Program-made: the position numbers and the translations under genes
Shown: piece after piece, positions 1 to 6,953 of the stretch
Layout: every line of letters starts with the position of its first letter
How positions within the stretch are numbered: position 1 is the stretch's first letter
Assembly: GCF_018332715.1 (NCBI RefSeq)
Contig: NZ_BOQP01000035.1
Span: forward strand, 124,001 to 188,000
Direction of reading: 5' to 3'
Length of the DNA stretch: 64,000 nucleotides
Origin: Winogradskya consettensis
GTDB lineage: Bacteria > Actinomycetota > Actinomycetes > Mycobacteriales > Micromonosporaceae
The notes under the pieces: generated by a model
What the model was told of the DNA's origin: nothing
The model's database searches: none
The model's input: the letters and a program-made list of their open reading frames with translations, nothing else

Positions 1-113
1 GCGTCAAGCGTGCCGGATGTCCCCGGCAACTGAGATCGGCGATACGTACGCCATCGGCTCGCGAACGACCGTGCGCATTTACCTTTCCGGCCTAATTCCT
101 CCGGAGTACACAA

Positions 114-461
114 TCAATCCTGATCCCTGGCCCGCCGCCGCCGCCGGCCACTGCCGCCCTGCGCGGGATCGGCGAAGATCTGTCGTCGCGCATGCCCGAC
201 GAGATGCGAGCGTCTCGACTTGACCGGCGGTTCGACCGGTGGCGTGTCCTCGGCGGGGGCGGCACCGGGGTTCTGCCGCCGTTTCCGGATCGCCATGTCG
301 AACATGGAGTGCGACGCCCGGTCGTATCCGGTGCGGTAGGCCCGATCGCGGTCGAGGCCCTGCTTGTACCACTGGTGTATGCGGCCGGCCGCGTACCCGC
401 TGGCGATGACGAAGGCGAGCGCGAAGACGGCCTGGATGAGGTTGTTACCGGGCACGGTCAT
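114..461 (-). CDS. Small single-pass membrane protein, paralogue of the next gene
   Basis: 115 aa, function unknown. One hydrophobic segment lies near the N-terminus (about residues 8-25), followed by a conserved juxtamembrane block (AGRIHQWYKQG, RDRAYRTGYDRAS) and a long basic, Arg-rich cytosolic tail. The neighbouring protein (498-860) carries the same block with conservative changes, so the two are a tandem duplication separated by only 36 bp on the same strand. An AAAGG lies about 10 bases before the ATG. No known domain is recognised. The topology suggests a membrane-anchored adaptor or scaffold, which is inference only. Confidence 0.7.
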   Translation of the reverse strand: MTVPGNNLIQAVFALAFVIASGYAAGRIHQWYKQGLDRDRAYRTGYDRASHSMFDMAIRKRRQNPGAAPAEDTPPVEPPVKSRRSHLVGHARRQIFADPAQGGSGRRRRRARDQD

Positions 462-497
462 GAGGAGCGGACCTTTCCGTGGTGCCTGGTTCCAGGC

Positions 498-860
498 CTA
501 CTGCCGCATGAGGCGGATGTGGTCGAACTCGGCCGACCCGGCCCGCGCCGCGGCGGTGGGCGGGTCGTTGCGGTGCCGCGTGGGTGCCACCGAGCGGACG
601 TGGTTCTCCACCTCCGGGCTGGGCGGCAGCGCCGGGTGGCCCCGCAGCGCCGGCTCGGTGCCGGTGGGCAGCGCCGGGTGGGTGCGCACGGCCAGCTGGA
701 AGAGCGTCTGCGAGGCCTGGTCGTAACCCTCGCGGTACGCGACGTCGCGCTCGAAACCGTGCCGGTACCACTGATGCACGCGGCCCGCGACGTACGACGT
801 GAAAATGACCATGACAACGGAGAGCGCGAGCTGAAGGGCGATGGAGCCGGACGGTGTCAT
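498..860 (-). CDS. Small single-pass membrane protein, paralogue of the previous gene
   Basis: 120 aa, function unknown. An N-terminal hydrophobic segment (about residues 8-25) is followed by AGRVHQWYRHG and RDVAYREGYDQAS, which align almost position for position with the gene at 114-461. The C-terminal tails differ: this one is Pro/Thr-rich rather than Arg-rich. It is probably the first gene of a two-gene operon with its paralogue. The AT-richer stretch at roughly 880-1000 is the likely promoter region, shared back-to-back with the end of the secreted-protein operon upstream. Confidence 0.7.
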   Translation of the reverse strand: MTPSGSIALQLALSVVMVIFTSYVAGRVHQWYRHGFERDVAYREGYDQASQTLFQLAVRTHPALPTGTEPALRGHPALPPSPEVENHVRSVAPTRHRNDPPTAAARAGSAEFDHIRLMRQ

Positions 861-1009
861 GCCTCTGATCCTAAGTTTTGCCGCACGACAAATAACCCAT
901 CCGTGACGGCGGTTGTGACAAACGCACGTCGTTCGCGAATTGGCTGTTTGTTCACGGAGTTTCTACTCGACAAAAAGTTATTCAAATCCCGGTTTCGGCA
1001 ATCGGGGTC

Positions 1010-1627
1010 TCACGTCGTGCCGGCACCGCCCGATTCCGTCGGCGTGGGTGCCGGTGGTGAAGCGCTGGGCCCGCTCGGCGGCGGGGTGGGCGCCGACGCC
1101 GTGAGAGCAGGCTCGATCGGGAGAGCCGAGGGCGGCGGTGGCGGCTGAGGCGTACTGCCGGGAGCCGTAGTCGCCGGCGTCCGCCCCGGAGGGGGCAGCG
1201 GCACCGGGACACTCGGTTCGCTCGGCGTACCGACCCAGTGCCTGCCGAAGGCCGTCGCGACCGTGTAGCTGACCGGATATCCCTTCGGCGCCCGTAGATC
1301 CATACAGGTGCGCAGCCCGGCCGCCACGGTGCAGGCGACCTCGCTACGTCCTCCGGCGTGCCGGGTCACGACGTAGCCGGAGGCGGGTTCGACCGGTGTC
1401 CAGCGGATGCGCAGCCCCGCGCGGGTCACCTCGGCGACCGGCCGCGGCACCCGGGGGAGCTGAACGGCGTGCACCCTGAAGGTCGGTGAGGTCGCCGTGA
1501 CGTTCCAGCTCGCGTACGCGGCGACTCCGCTGCCCACGGTCAGGGCGGCAGCCGTGCCGGCCAGCAGGACCTGCCATCGATACAGGGCGGGCACGGCGTC
1601 AGGATTCGCTGCTCTGGCCGTCGGCAC
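1010..1627 (-). CDS. Secreted or membrane-anchored protein with a fibronectin-III-like domain and Pro-rich tail
   Basis: 205 aa. An N-terminal hydrophobic stretch (about 20-42) ends in AAYASWNVTATS, resembling the SipW/TasA-type signal context of the two upstream genes. Residues about 55-130 look like an FN3 beta-sandwich (LRIRWTPVEPASGYVVTR), with two Cys that could form a disulphide. The C-terminal third is Pro/Thr/Ser-rich and low in complexity, as in cell-wall-spanning linkers. It is the last gene of a three-gene operon and overlaps the preceding gene by 29 bp. Its role is probably extracellular and structural; no catalytic motif is seen. Confidence 0.65.
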   Translation of the reverse strand: MPTARAANPDAVPALYRWQVLLAGTAAALTVGSGVAAYASWNVTATSPTFRVHAVQLPRVPRPVAEVTRAGLRIRWTPVEPASGYVVTRHAGGRSEVACTVAAGLRTCMDLRAPKGYPVSYTVATAFGRHWVGTPSEPSVPVPLPPPGRTPATTAPGSTPQPPPPPSALPIEPALTASAPTPPPSGPSASPPAPTPTESGGAGTT

Positions 1628-2147
1628 GGACCGGGATCGTGAAGGTCGCGCCCTGACAGGCGCTGTCGGAATCGTTCGTCATCCGTAGCCCGTTCGGCAC
1701 GGTGAATACACCGATCGTGTTCTTCGGCACCTGCCAGGACACATTGAGCACGTCTGCACTAACGACGACACCCGTCGTCAGACACCCGTTCTTCCGGTGA
1801 TCCGTATCGGCCGTGATCTCCGCGGGCCCCGGACTGATCGCGGTGATCCTGATCGGGAAGTCGTTCTGGTTGGCCACGGTGACCGTCAGGTTCGCCGTCC
1901 CGCCCGGATAGAGCGGCCTGCTGTCGTCGGAGTGCGCCTCCAGCTTGAGCGCCACCGCGGACCCGGCCACGACCACCCCGCTGCCCGCGCCCTCCAGCGA
2001 CCAGTACGCCCAGGCGACGCCCGCGTTGGCGAGCACAGCGGCGGCAGCGGCGACACCGAGGATCACCTTGCCGCGACGGTCGAGCTTGCGCATGCCCATC
2101 CTTTTCGGTTTGCAGTCGGTCGGCGCTGGTGAGGAGAGAACGCTCAT
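1599..2147 (-). CDS. Secreted protein with SipW/TasA-like signal sequence
   Basis: About 182 aa. A basic N-terminus and a hydrophobic core (VILGVAAAAAVLANAG) lead into AWAYWSLEGAGSG and then AGSAVALKL, the pattern of SipW-dependent (CalY/TasA-like) exported proteins. The mature part is beta-rich with two Cys. The start is ambiguous. The ATG at 2147 overlaps the previous stop as ATGA, implying translational coupling, whereas the in-frame ATG at 2093 has AAAGGA at good spacing and gives the cleaner signal peptide. It is similar in plan to the gene at 2144-2644 (NSNAFPVRV versus NQNDFPIRI), so they are probable duplicates. Confidence 0.65.
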   Translation of the reverse strand: MSVLSSPAPTDCKPKRMGMRKLDRRGKVILGVAAAAAVLANAGVAWAYWSLEGAGSGVVVAGSAVALKLEAHSDDSRPLYPGGTANLTVTVANQNDFPIRITAISPGPAEITADTDHRKNGCLTTGVVVSADVLNVSWQVPKNTIGVFTVPNGLRMTNDSDSACQGATFTIPVRADGQSSES

Positions 2148-2644
2148 GAGGCCGCACTCACGGCGTCGAGGTGGACGCTGAAGGTGAACGCCGCGCCCTG
2201 GCACGCATCTGCCGGGTCCGCCACCATCCGCAGCGGGCCGTCCCATGCGATCCGCGCGCTGACCGGTCGTTCCGCGCTGCCCGCCGGCACGGTCACGGCG
2301 TCGGCGCCGGTGGGCAGGGGTGCCGCGTTCAGCACTTCCACATTGGCCGCGGCGTCACAGCCGGGTGCGGGCGAGTCCAGCCCTGTCAGTTCGATATCGG
2401 TGACTCGTACGGGAAACGCGTTGCTGTTCTCCACGGTCAGCAGCACGGTGCTCGCATTCCCGGGCGTCAGGCCGCCCCCGCCCAGCCCCGCCTCGGTGAT
2501 CGTGAGCATCACCACGGTGCCGGCCCTCGCCTCGGCGTTCCCGGAGCCGGTGAGATGCCAGGCCGCCCAGGCCGCTCCACCGGCCCCGAGCACGACGAGT
2601 CCGGTGACGCCGACGGCAGCCGACCGCTTGCTGAGCATGCGCAC
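2144..2644 (-). CDS. Secreted protein with SipW/TasA-like signal sequence, first gene of the operon
   Basis: 166 aa from a GTG start chosen because AGGAGG lies 8 bases upstream; the ATG two codons later is too far from it. The N-terminus MLSKRSAAVGVTG precedes a hydrophobic core ending in AAWAAWHLTGSG, followed by the AGTVVMLTI strand typical of SipW-type signal regions. The mature domain is predicted beta-sandwich with a C-terminal ACQGAAFTF block shared with its downstream paralogue. No SipW-type signal peptidase gene lies nearby. Possible roles are a surface fibre or matrix protein; this is inference from the signal type only. Confidence 0.68.
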   Translation of the reverse strand: MRMLSKRSAAVGVTGLVVLGAGGAAWAAWHLTGSGNAEARAGTVVMLTITEAGLGGGGLTPGNASTVLLTVENSNAFPVRVTDIELTGLDSPAPGCDAAANVEVLNAAPLPTGADAVTVPAGSAERPVSARIAWDGPLRMVADPADACQGAAFTFSVHLDAVSAAS

Positions 2645-3146
2645 GCGGATTTCCTCCTGAGAATGGCGAAAAGGGGACAGCTCCACATTCCCTGACCGGG
2701 CGCGGGGGCGTGATCGGATGTCCGTGCGGCAATACCACCGGATGAAGGCCCGGGTCCGCGCCCGCCGGACTACCCCGGCAGGGGGATCGCCGGAGGCATG
2801 CTGCATCGCCCATCGATGCCCGCCCGGGCCGCAGCGTGCAGGACACCGCCATCCACCAGGCAAAACATTCGTTTAGCACCTTCCTAGCGCAAAACCCAAA
2901 CCAGCACTGCGGGGTTCCCGCTGCCGGGGAGGGCAGCGGGAACCCCGAGCCCGCCGATCACCACGGCGGACCCACCGCGCGCCGCACCCGGGGGCAGGAG
3001 GGAGGCGGCAGCGGCGGCGAGGTCGGTATCCCGTGAAGAGAAACGCGCCGCGGCGGCCCGCGGAGATCGGGTGTCCGTTCGGCGATTCCGCGTTTTGATC
3101 ATCAAGCGGCATCCGACCGGATGAGCCCGGAAGAGTGAGCGGGCGC
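2645..3146. other. Non-coding interval with promoter region and terminator
   Basis: About 500 bases without a convincing gene. It holds the upstream region of the secreted-protein operon (its AGGAGG is at about 2653-2658) and a strong hairpin at 2911-2946. Short open frames here lack ribosome-binding sites and do not resemble proteins. Confidence 0.6.
2911..2946 (-). terminator. Strong intrinsic terminator hairpin
   Basis: A perfect 15-bp stem, GGGGTTCCCGCTGCC paired with its complement, closes on a 6-base loop. On the minus strand it is followed by a T-rich run. It lies 200 bases downstream of the small gene at 3147-3380 and probably ends that transcript. It would also shield the secreted-protein operon from read-through. 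Confidence 0.75.
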
Positions 3147-3380
3147 TCACGATCTCGGCAGCCAGCCCATGAACCGGGTCCACAGATCCGGTGGCAACGC
3201 CTCCAGGCTCGGCGAATCATGCAACGCCTGGCTGTAGCAGTGCGCCATGTAGATCGCGAATGACGTCGGGAAGCGTACGAAGTCCGCGGTGAGCTCGCGT
3301 CTCGCATACTCGCAGGGCCACTCGAGCCCGCACTCCCGGCAATTCCACTTCGGTCGAACCGGCTCGTGACCGCTCTGCAC
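3147..3380 (-). CDS. Small Cys/Trp-rich protein of the XRE/DUF397 neighbourhood
   Basis: 77 aa. The N-terminal half carries WNCRECGLEWPCEYAR, a compact CxxC...C motif that could bind a metal. The rest is helical. Similar short proteins are common next to XRE/DUF397 genes in actinomycetes and are often labelled flavin reductase without clear support. It is transcribed divergently from the XRE regulator at 3554 and shares a 170-bp promoter region with a palindrome at 3441-3456, suggesting co-regulation. Function unknown. Confidence 0.6.
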   Translation of the reverse strand: MQSGHEPVRPKWNCRECGLEWPCEYARRELTADFVRFPTSFAIYMAHCYSQALHDSPSLEALPPDLWTRFMGWLPRS

Positions 3381-3440
3381 CGCTCGCCCCTTCCGATCTC
3401 TGTCATGTACCTGTCTTGCGCAAATCGATGTCGGTAGCGA

Positions 3441-3456
3441 TACTCTCTAGAGGGTA
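3441..3456. promoter_or_regulatory. Near-perfect 16-bp palindrome, candidate XRE operator
   Basis: TACTCTCTAGAGGGTA is a palindrome with one mismatched pair, placed in the divergent promoter region between the small Cys-rich gene and the XRE regulator. XRE regulators commonly bind such sites in their own promoters. This is a candidate only. Confidence 0.45.
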
Positions 3457-3553
3457 GTCATGAGTCAACCCCCAAAAAGCAAAAGATGCAAACGCCCAGC
3501 AGGCACCTGCAAGGTGCACGCCGCGCCGGGAAGAAAGAGGGGAGTCGAACATC

Positions 3554-4411
3554 TTGTCGGGACGCAAACAGGCTCCGACCGCTCGCCTGCGCCGATTGGC
3601 CGCAGAGCTTCGGCAGTTGCGGGCCGCGTCCGGACTGACCCGCGAGACGATCGAGGAGAAAACTGGCGTCAACACGGCCACCCTCTACCGTCTGGAAAGC
3701 GCCAGGGCGCGTCCGCAGAAACGGACGCTCATCACTTTGCTGAACCTTTACGGCGTGGCTGACAAGACAGACCGTGCGCGGCTTCTGGAGCTGACCCGCG
3801 ACGTGGGGCAGCTGGACTGGCTCCAGCCTTACGGGCCGGGGCTTTCGGTGGGCTACCAGTCGTACATCAGCTTCGAATCGGAGGCCGACCGCCTGCGGAA
3901 TTTCGAATGCCTGTACGTGCCGGGCCTGCTTCAGGTCGAGGCCTACGCGAGGGCCGTCATCCACGGCGTGCTGCCGGCGCTGAGCGACGACGAGGTCGAG
4001 CAGCGGGTGCGAGTGCGGATGCAGCGCCAGAACGCGCTGCTGAGAGAGAGGAGGACCGAACTCTGGGTCGTCATGGACGAACCCGCCCTCCGGCGGGCGA
4101 TCGGCACCGCTGAGGTGATGCGTGAGCAGCTGCTCTTCCTCGGCAGGGCCGGCGAGTCCCCCAACATCACCATCCAGGTCCTGCCCTACAGCGCGGGTGC
4201 GCACCCGGGGATGCAGGGCTCCTTCATGGTCATGGAGTTTCCCAACGACGACCCCGCTCTGATCTACACCGAAACCATCGGCGGCGGTCTCATTCTCGAG
4301 GCCGAGACGGATCTCATCCGCCACAGCGGCATCTACCGGCACCTGGTGGCGCAGGCGCTGAGTCCGGCCGAAACCCTCCGATTCATTCATGCGGCGGCGC
4401 AGGCCGCCTGA
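3554..4411 (+). CDS. XRE-family regulator with DUF5753 domain
   Basis: 285 aa. Residues about 12-75 form an XRE helix-turn-helix (LRQLRAASGLTRETIEEKTG, then NTATLYRLESARARP). Residues about 95-280 are the DUF5753 domain common in actinomycete regulators (PGLLQVEAYARAV, VMDEPALRR, ITIQVLPYSAGAHPGMQGSF). The start is TTG at 3554, about 10 bases after GGGGAG; no better ATG or GTG precedes the HTH. It is followed after 17 bp by the DUF397 gene, the standard partner pair, related in form to the BldB/AbaA-linked and WhiJ-type systems of Streptomyces. It likely controls its own operon and possibly developmental genes. Confidence 0.9.
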   Translation: MSGRKQAPTARLRRLAAELRQLRAASGLTRETIEEKTGVNTATLYRLESARARPQKRTLITLLNLYGVADKTDRARLLELTRDVGQLDWLQPYGPGLSVGYQSYISFESEADRLRNFECLYVPGLLQVEAYARAVIHGVLPALSDDEVEQRVRVRMQRQNALLRERRTELWVVMDEPALRRAIGTAEVMREQLLFLGRAGESPNITIQVLPYSAGAHPGMQGSFMVMEFPNDDPALIYTETIGGGLILEAETDLIRHSGIYRHLVAQALSPAETLRFIHAAAQAA

Positions 4412-4428
4412 CGAAAGGAGCAGGTCCC

Positions 4429-4635
4429 ATGGACCTCACCCGTGCGATCTGGAAGAAGAGCACCCGCAGCGGACCCGAGGGCAATTGTGTGGAGGTGGCC
4501 ACCAACCTCCTGCCCGAAGGAATCGCGGTCCGCGACTCCAAGAACCCGGCCGGCCCGGCCCTGACCTTCACCCGCGCCGAGTGGGACGCGTTCATCGCCG
4601 GTGCCAAGGACTGCGAGTTCGACCTGACCGCCTGA
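4429..4635 (+). CDS. DUF397 small protein, partner of the XRE regulator
   Basis: 68 aa. Typical DUF397: WKKSTRSGPEGNCVEVA near the N-terminus, VRDSKNPAGPALTFT in the middle and WDAFIAGAKDCEFD at the end. GAAAGGAG is well placed before the ATG. DUF397 proteins are encoded next to XRE/DUF5753 regulators and are thought to act with them; a toxin-antitoxin-like relation has been suggested for some WhiJ pairs. The direct partner is almost certainly 3554-4411. Confidence 0.92.
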   Translation: MDLTRAIWKKSTRSGPEGNCVEVATNLLPEGIAVRDSKNPAGPALTFTRAEWDAFIAGAKDCEFDLTA

Positions 4636-5294
4636 CGAATCCCGTCGACGGATAACCGCCGGCCCGTGGCTTCGCAAACTCGCGAGACCGCGGGCCGGTC
4701 GGGTAAAAGCCAATAATCGGCCGACGTCATTGATGCCGGCCCGCCGTCCCGTGCTTTCGGCTTAATCCGTGGGAGTGAACGGCGGCGAACGCGTCGTGAA
4801 ACCTGGCCGTGACGACACCGGCCCAGATATTCGCGAGTGATCTTCGCGTCCTATCGCGTTCCAGCGCCGAATAGGGTCACCAGCTGCCGCATTCATCGAC
4901 CGAGAGTCGACGCCCCGCCGTTCCGGTTGTGCCGGTGTGATGATCATCACGCGAATGCATTCTGTTTCGATTTCGTTTCCAGTTCGGCTGCGCAATTGCC
5001 GTGCCGGACCGTAGATGGCTGCCCTGTCTCCGTATTTGGACCCGTGCAGGGTCTGCCGGGGCCGTCCTCGCGCGGTGTGGTTACGCGATTGCCGGCGAAA
5101 TGGCACGGTGGCCCCGGCTGCTTTGCCGGGTTGCGGCCGGGGGTTGCGAAACGGTGCTTTGTTTCCACCCGATCGGTGGAACCCGCACGTGGCTAGCGGC
5201 CTGTCGCGCCTCGACGCTAGCGTTCCGCCCGATACCCGCCATATGCAATCAATTGGGTGGTTTGCCCCAGTCGTTCTTCCCGGAAGGCTCTTCG
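4636..5294 (+). other. Long non-coding leader of the first exopolysaccharide operon
   Basis: 660 bases with no credible gene. It contains a CRP-like palindrome (4936-4951) and a hairpin at 5163-5181 (TTCCACC paired with GGTGGAA). The length suggests a regulated promoter with a sizeable untranslated leader. I looked for c-di-GMP (GEMM) and ydaO-type riboswitch cores and did not find a convincing one. Confidence 0.55.
4936..4951. promoter_or_regulatory. CRP-like palindrome upstream of the polysaccharide synthase
   Basis: TGTGATGATCATCACG contains a perfect 14-bp palindrome and fits the TGTGA-N6-TCACA consensus of CRP-family regulators with one mismatch. It lies about 345 bases before the synthase start. 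Whether it lies near the transcription start cannot be seen from sequence. Confidence 0.5.
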
Positions 5295-6953
5295 GTGGCA
5301 CTTGCAGAGATTCAGCGCGGCGGCGTTGCTCGCCTCGGGCCGGGGACGTCCGGTGCCGTCGACTATGTGCCACTTCCGCCGACCGATGAGGAGAAGTACC
5401 TGTACTACGGGCGGCAGGGACGCTGGATCTTCGTCGTCTTCCTGCTCGCCTTTGTCGGCGTGATGTACGGGATGATGCGCATGGCGCTCAACTCGATGTG
5501 GACGAGCCTGCTGTACGAGCTCATCGCGCTGCAGATCGCCGCGGTCTTCATCAGCCTGATGTCGAGCACCCGTCGCCGCCGCAGCAGCCGGGTCCAGCAC
5601 GACCTGAAGGTACGCGCCTACGCCCCCGCCCGGTATCCGTCCGTGGACGTGTTCCTGCCGTCCGCCGGTGAGCCGCTCTCCATCCTGGAGAACACCTACC
5701 GCCACGTCGCCCAACTCGACTGGCCCGGCCGGCTCACGGTCCACGTGCTCGACGACTCCGCCCGCGAGTCGGTGGAGGGCCTGGCCCATCACTTCGGCTT
5801 CGAGTATCGCAGCCGGCCCAACCGGGGAGAGCTGAAGAAGGCCGGCAACCTGCGGTACGGATACGAGAACTCGGACGGCGACCTCATCCACGTCTTCGAC
5901 GCCGACTTCGCACCGCGCCCCGACATGACGAGGGAACTGGCGCCCTACTTCGACGACCCGGGGATCGGGATCGTGCAGTCGCCGCAGTTCTTCGACATCC
6001 AGCAGGACCACTTCAACTGGCTGCAACGCGCGGCGGGCGCGACCCAGGAGATGTTCTACCGCTGGATCCAGCCGGCCCGGGACGCGGTCGACGCCGCGAT
6101 CTGCGTGGGGACGAACGCCATGTACCGCCGCACGGCGCTGGTCAAGGCCGGGGGGTTCGCGCAGATCGGGCACAGCGAGGACGTCCACACCGGAGTGAAC
6201 CTGGCGAAGGTCGGCTTCCGGACCCGCTACGTCCCGGTCAACCTGGCCAAAGGGGTGTGCCCGGACAACTTCGACGGCTTCGCGAACCAGCAGTACCGCT
6301 GGTGCACCGGCAGCATGAGCCTGCTGGCCGACAACACCTTCCACCGCTCGACGCTGACCATCAGGCAGAAACTGTGCTTCTGGACCGGTTTTCTCTACTA
6401 CATCACCACGGCGATCGCGGCGTTCGCCGGTCCCGTGCCGGGCATCCTGATGCTCTGGTTCTTCCCCGACCAGATCCGGCCGATGAACTACGTGCCGCTG
6501 ATCGGGACCATCTTCGTGTGGTCGACCCTGATGCCCCGGGTCACCGACTACCGGTGGTCCCCGATCGTCGTACGCGTCCAGATGCTGATCGGTTTCTGCC
6601 ACGCGCTGGCGCTGTTCGACTTCCTCCGCGGGCGTACGGCGGCGTGGGTGCCCACCGGCGCCGCCAAGCGCACCCCGACGGCGAAGCGGGTGCTGCGGGT
6701 CCTGCGGGTCTGGCTCATCTCGGCCCAGCTCCTCACCTGGACGGGCATCGTGCTCGGCGTCATGCGCTTCGGTCCCGAGCTCTTCTGGGCCACGGTCATG
6801 TTCGCGCTCCCCATGCTGTATTTCGTCTTCCCCCTGCTCATGGGCAATCGTTCGACACCGGAGCGGCGCCCGGCCGGTCCCGCGCTCCCCGCCGTGCTGC
6901 CGACGATCCCGGGCTCGCGTAACGCGACAACGACCGCGGCCGCACTGTCATGA
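5295..6953 (+). CDS. Processive family-2 glycosyltransferase (cellulose-synthase-like)
   Basis: 552 aa from GTG 5295, chosen for GGAAGG 7 bases upstream; longer in-frame extensions are low in quality. Two membrane segments lie at about residues 43-90. The cytosolic GT2 domain has the full BcsA-type signature: D153 in VLDDS, FDADF at D202, the catalytic base in HSED (E295, D296) and QQYRW at 332-336. About four more membrane segments follow. It polymerises a nucleotide-sugar into a beta-linked glycan and exports it. Unlike BcsA it has no C-terminal PilZ domain, so direct c-di-GMP gating is not visible. It is first gene of a tightly coupled operon. The polymer identity is unknown. Confidence 0.9.
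   Translation: MALAEIQRGGVARLGPGTSGAVDYVPLPPTDEEKYLYYGRQGRWIFVVFLLAFVGVMYGMMRMALNSMWTSLLYELIALQIAAVFISLMSSTRRRRSSRVQHDLKVRAYAPARYPSVDVFLPSAGEPLSILENTYRHVAQLDWPGRLTVHVLDDSARESVEGLAHHFGFEYRSRPNRGELKKAGNLRYGYENSDGDLIHVFDADFAPRPDMTRELAPYFDDPGIGIVQSPQFFDIQQDHFNWLQRAAGATQEMFYRWIQPARDAVDAAICVGTNAMYRRTALVKAGGFAQIGHSEDVHTGVNLAKVGFRTRYVPVNLAKGVCPDNFDGFANQQYRWCTGSMSLLADNTFHRSTLTIRQKLCFWTGFLYYITTAIAAFAGPVPGILMLWFFPDQIRPMNYVPLIGTIFVWSTLMPRVTDYRWSPIVVRVQMLIGFCHALALFDFLRGRTAAWVPTGAAKRTPTAKRVLRVLRVWLISAQLLTWTGIVLGVMRFGPELFWATVMFALPMLYFVFPLLMGNRSTPERRPAGPALPAVLPTIPGSRNATTTAAALS

Noticed and set aside
2836..3036. Short plus-strand frame covering the terminator hairpin
   Set aside because: It consists largely of the hairpin and GC-rich flanks; no start signal.
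4820..5290. c-di-GMP or c-di-AMP riboswitch in the synthase leader
   Set aside because: Hairpins exist but I could not match the conserved cores of GEMM or ydaO elements. A covariance search would decide.
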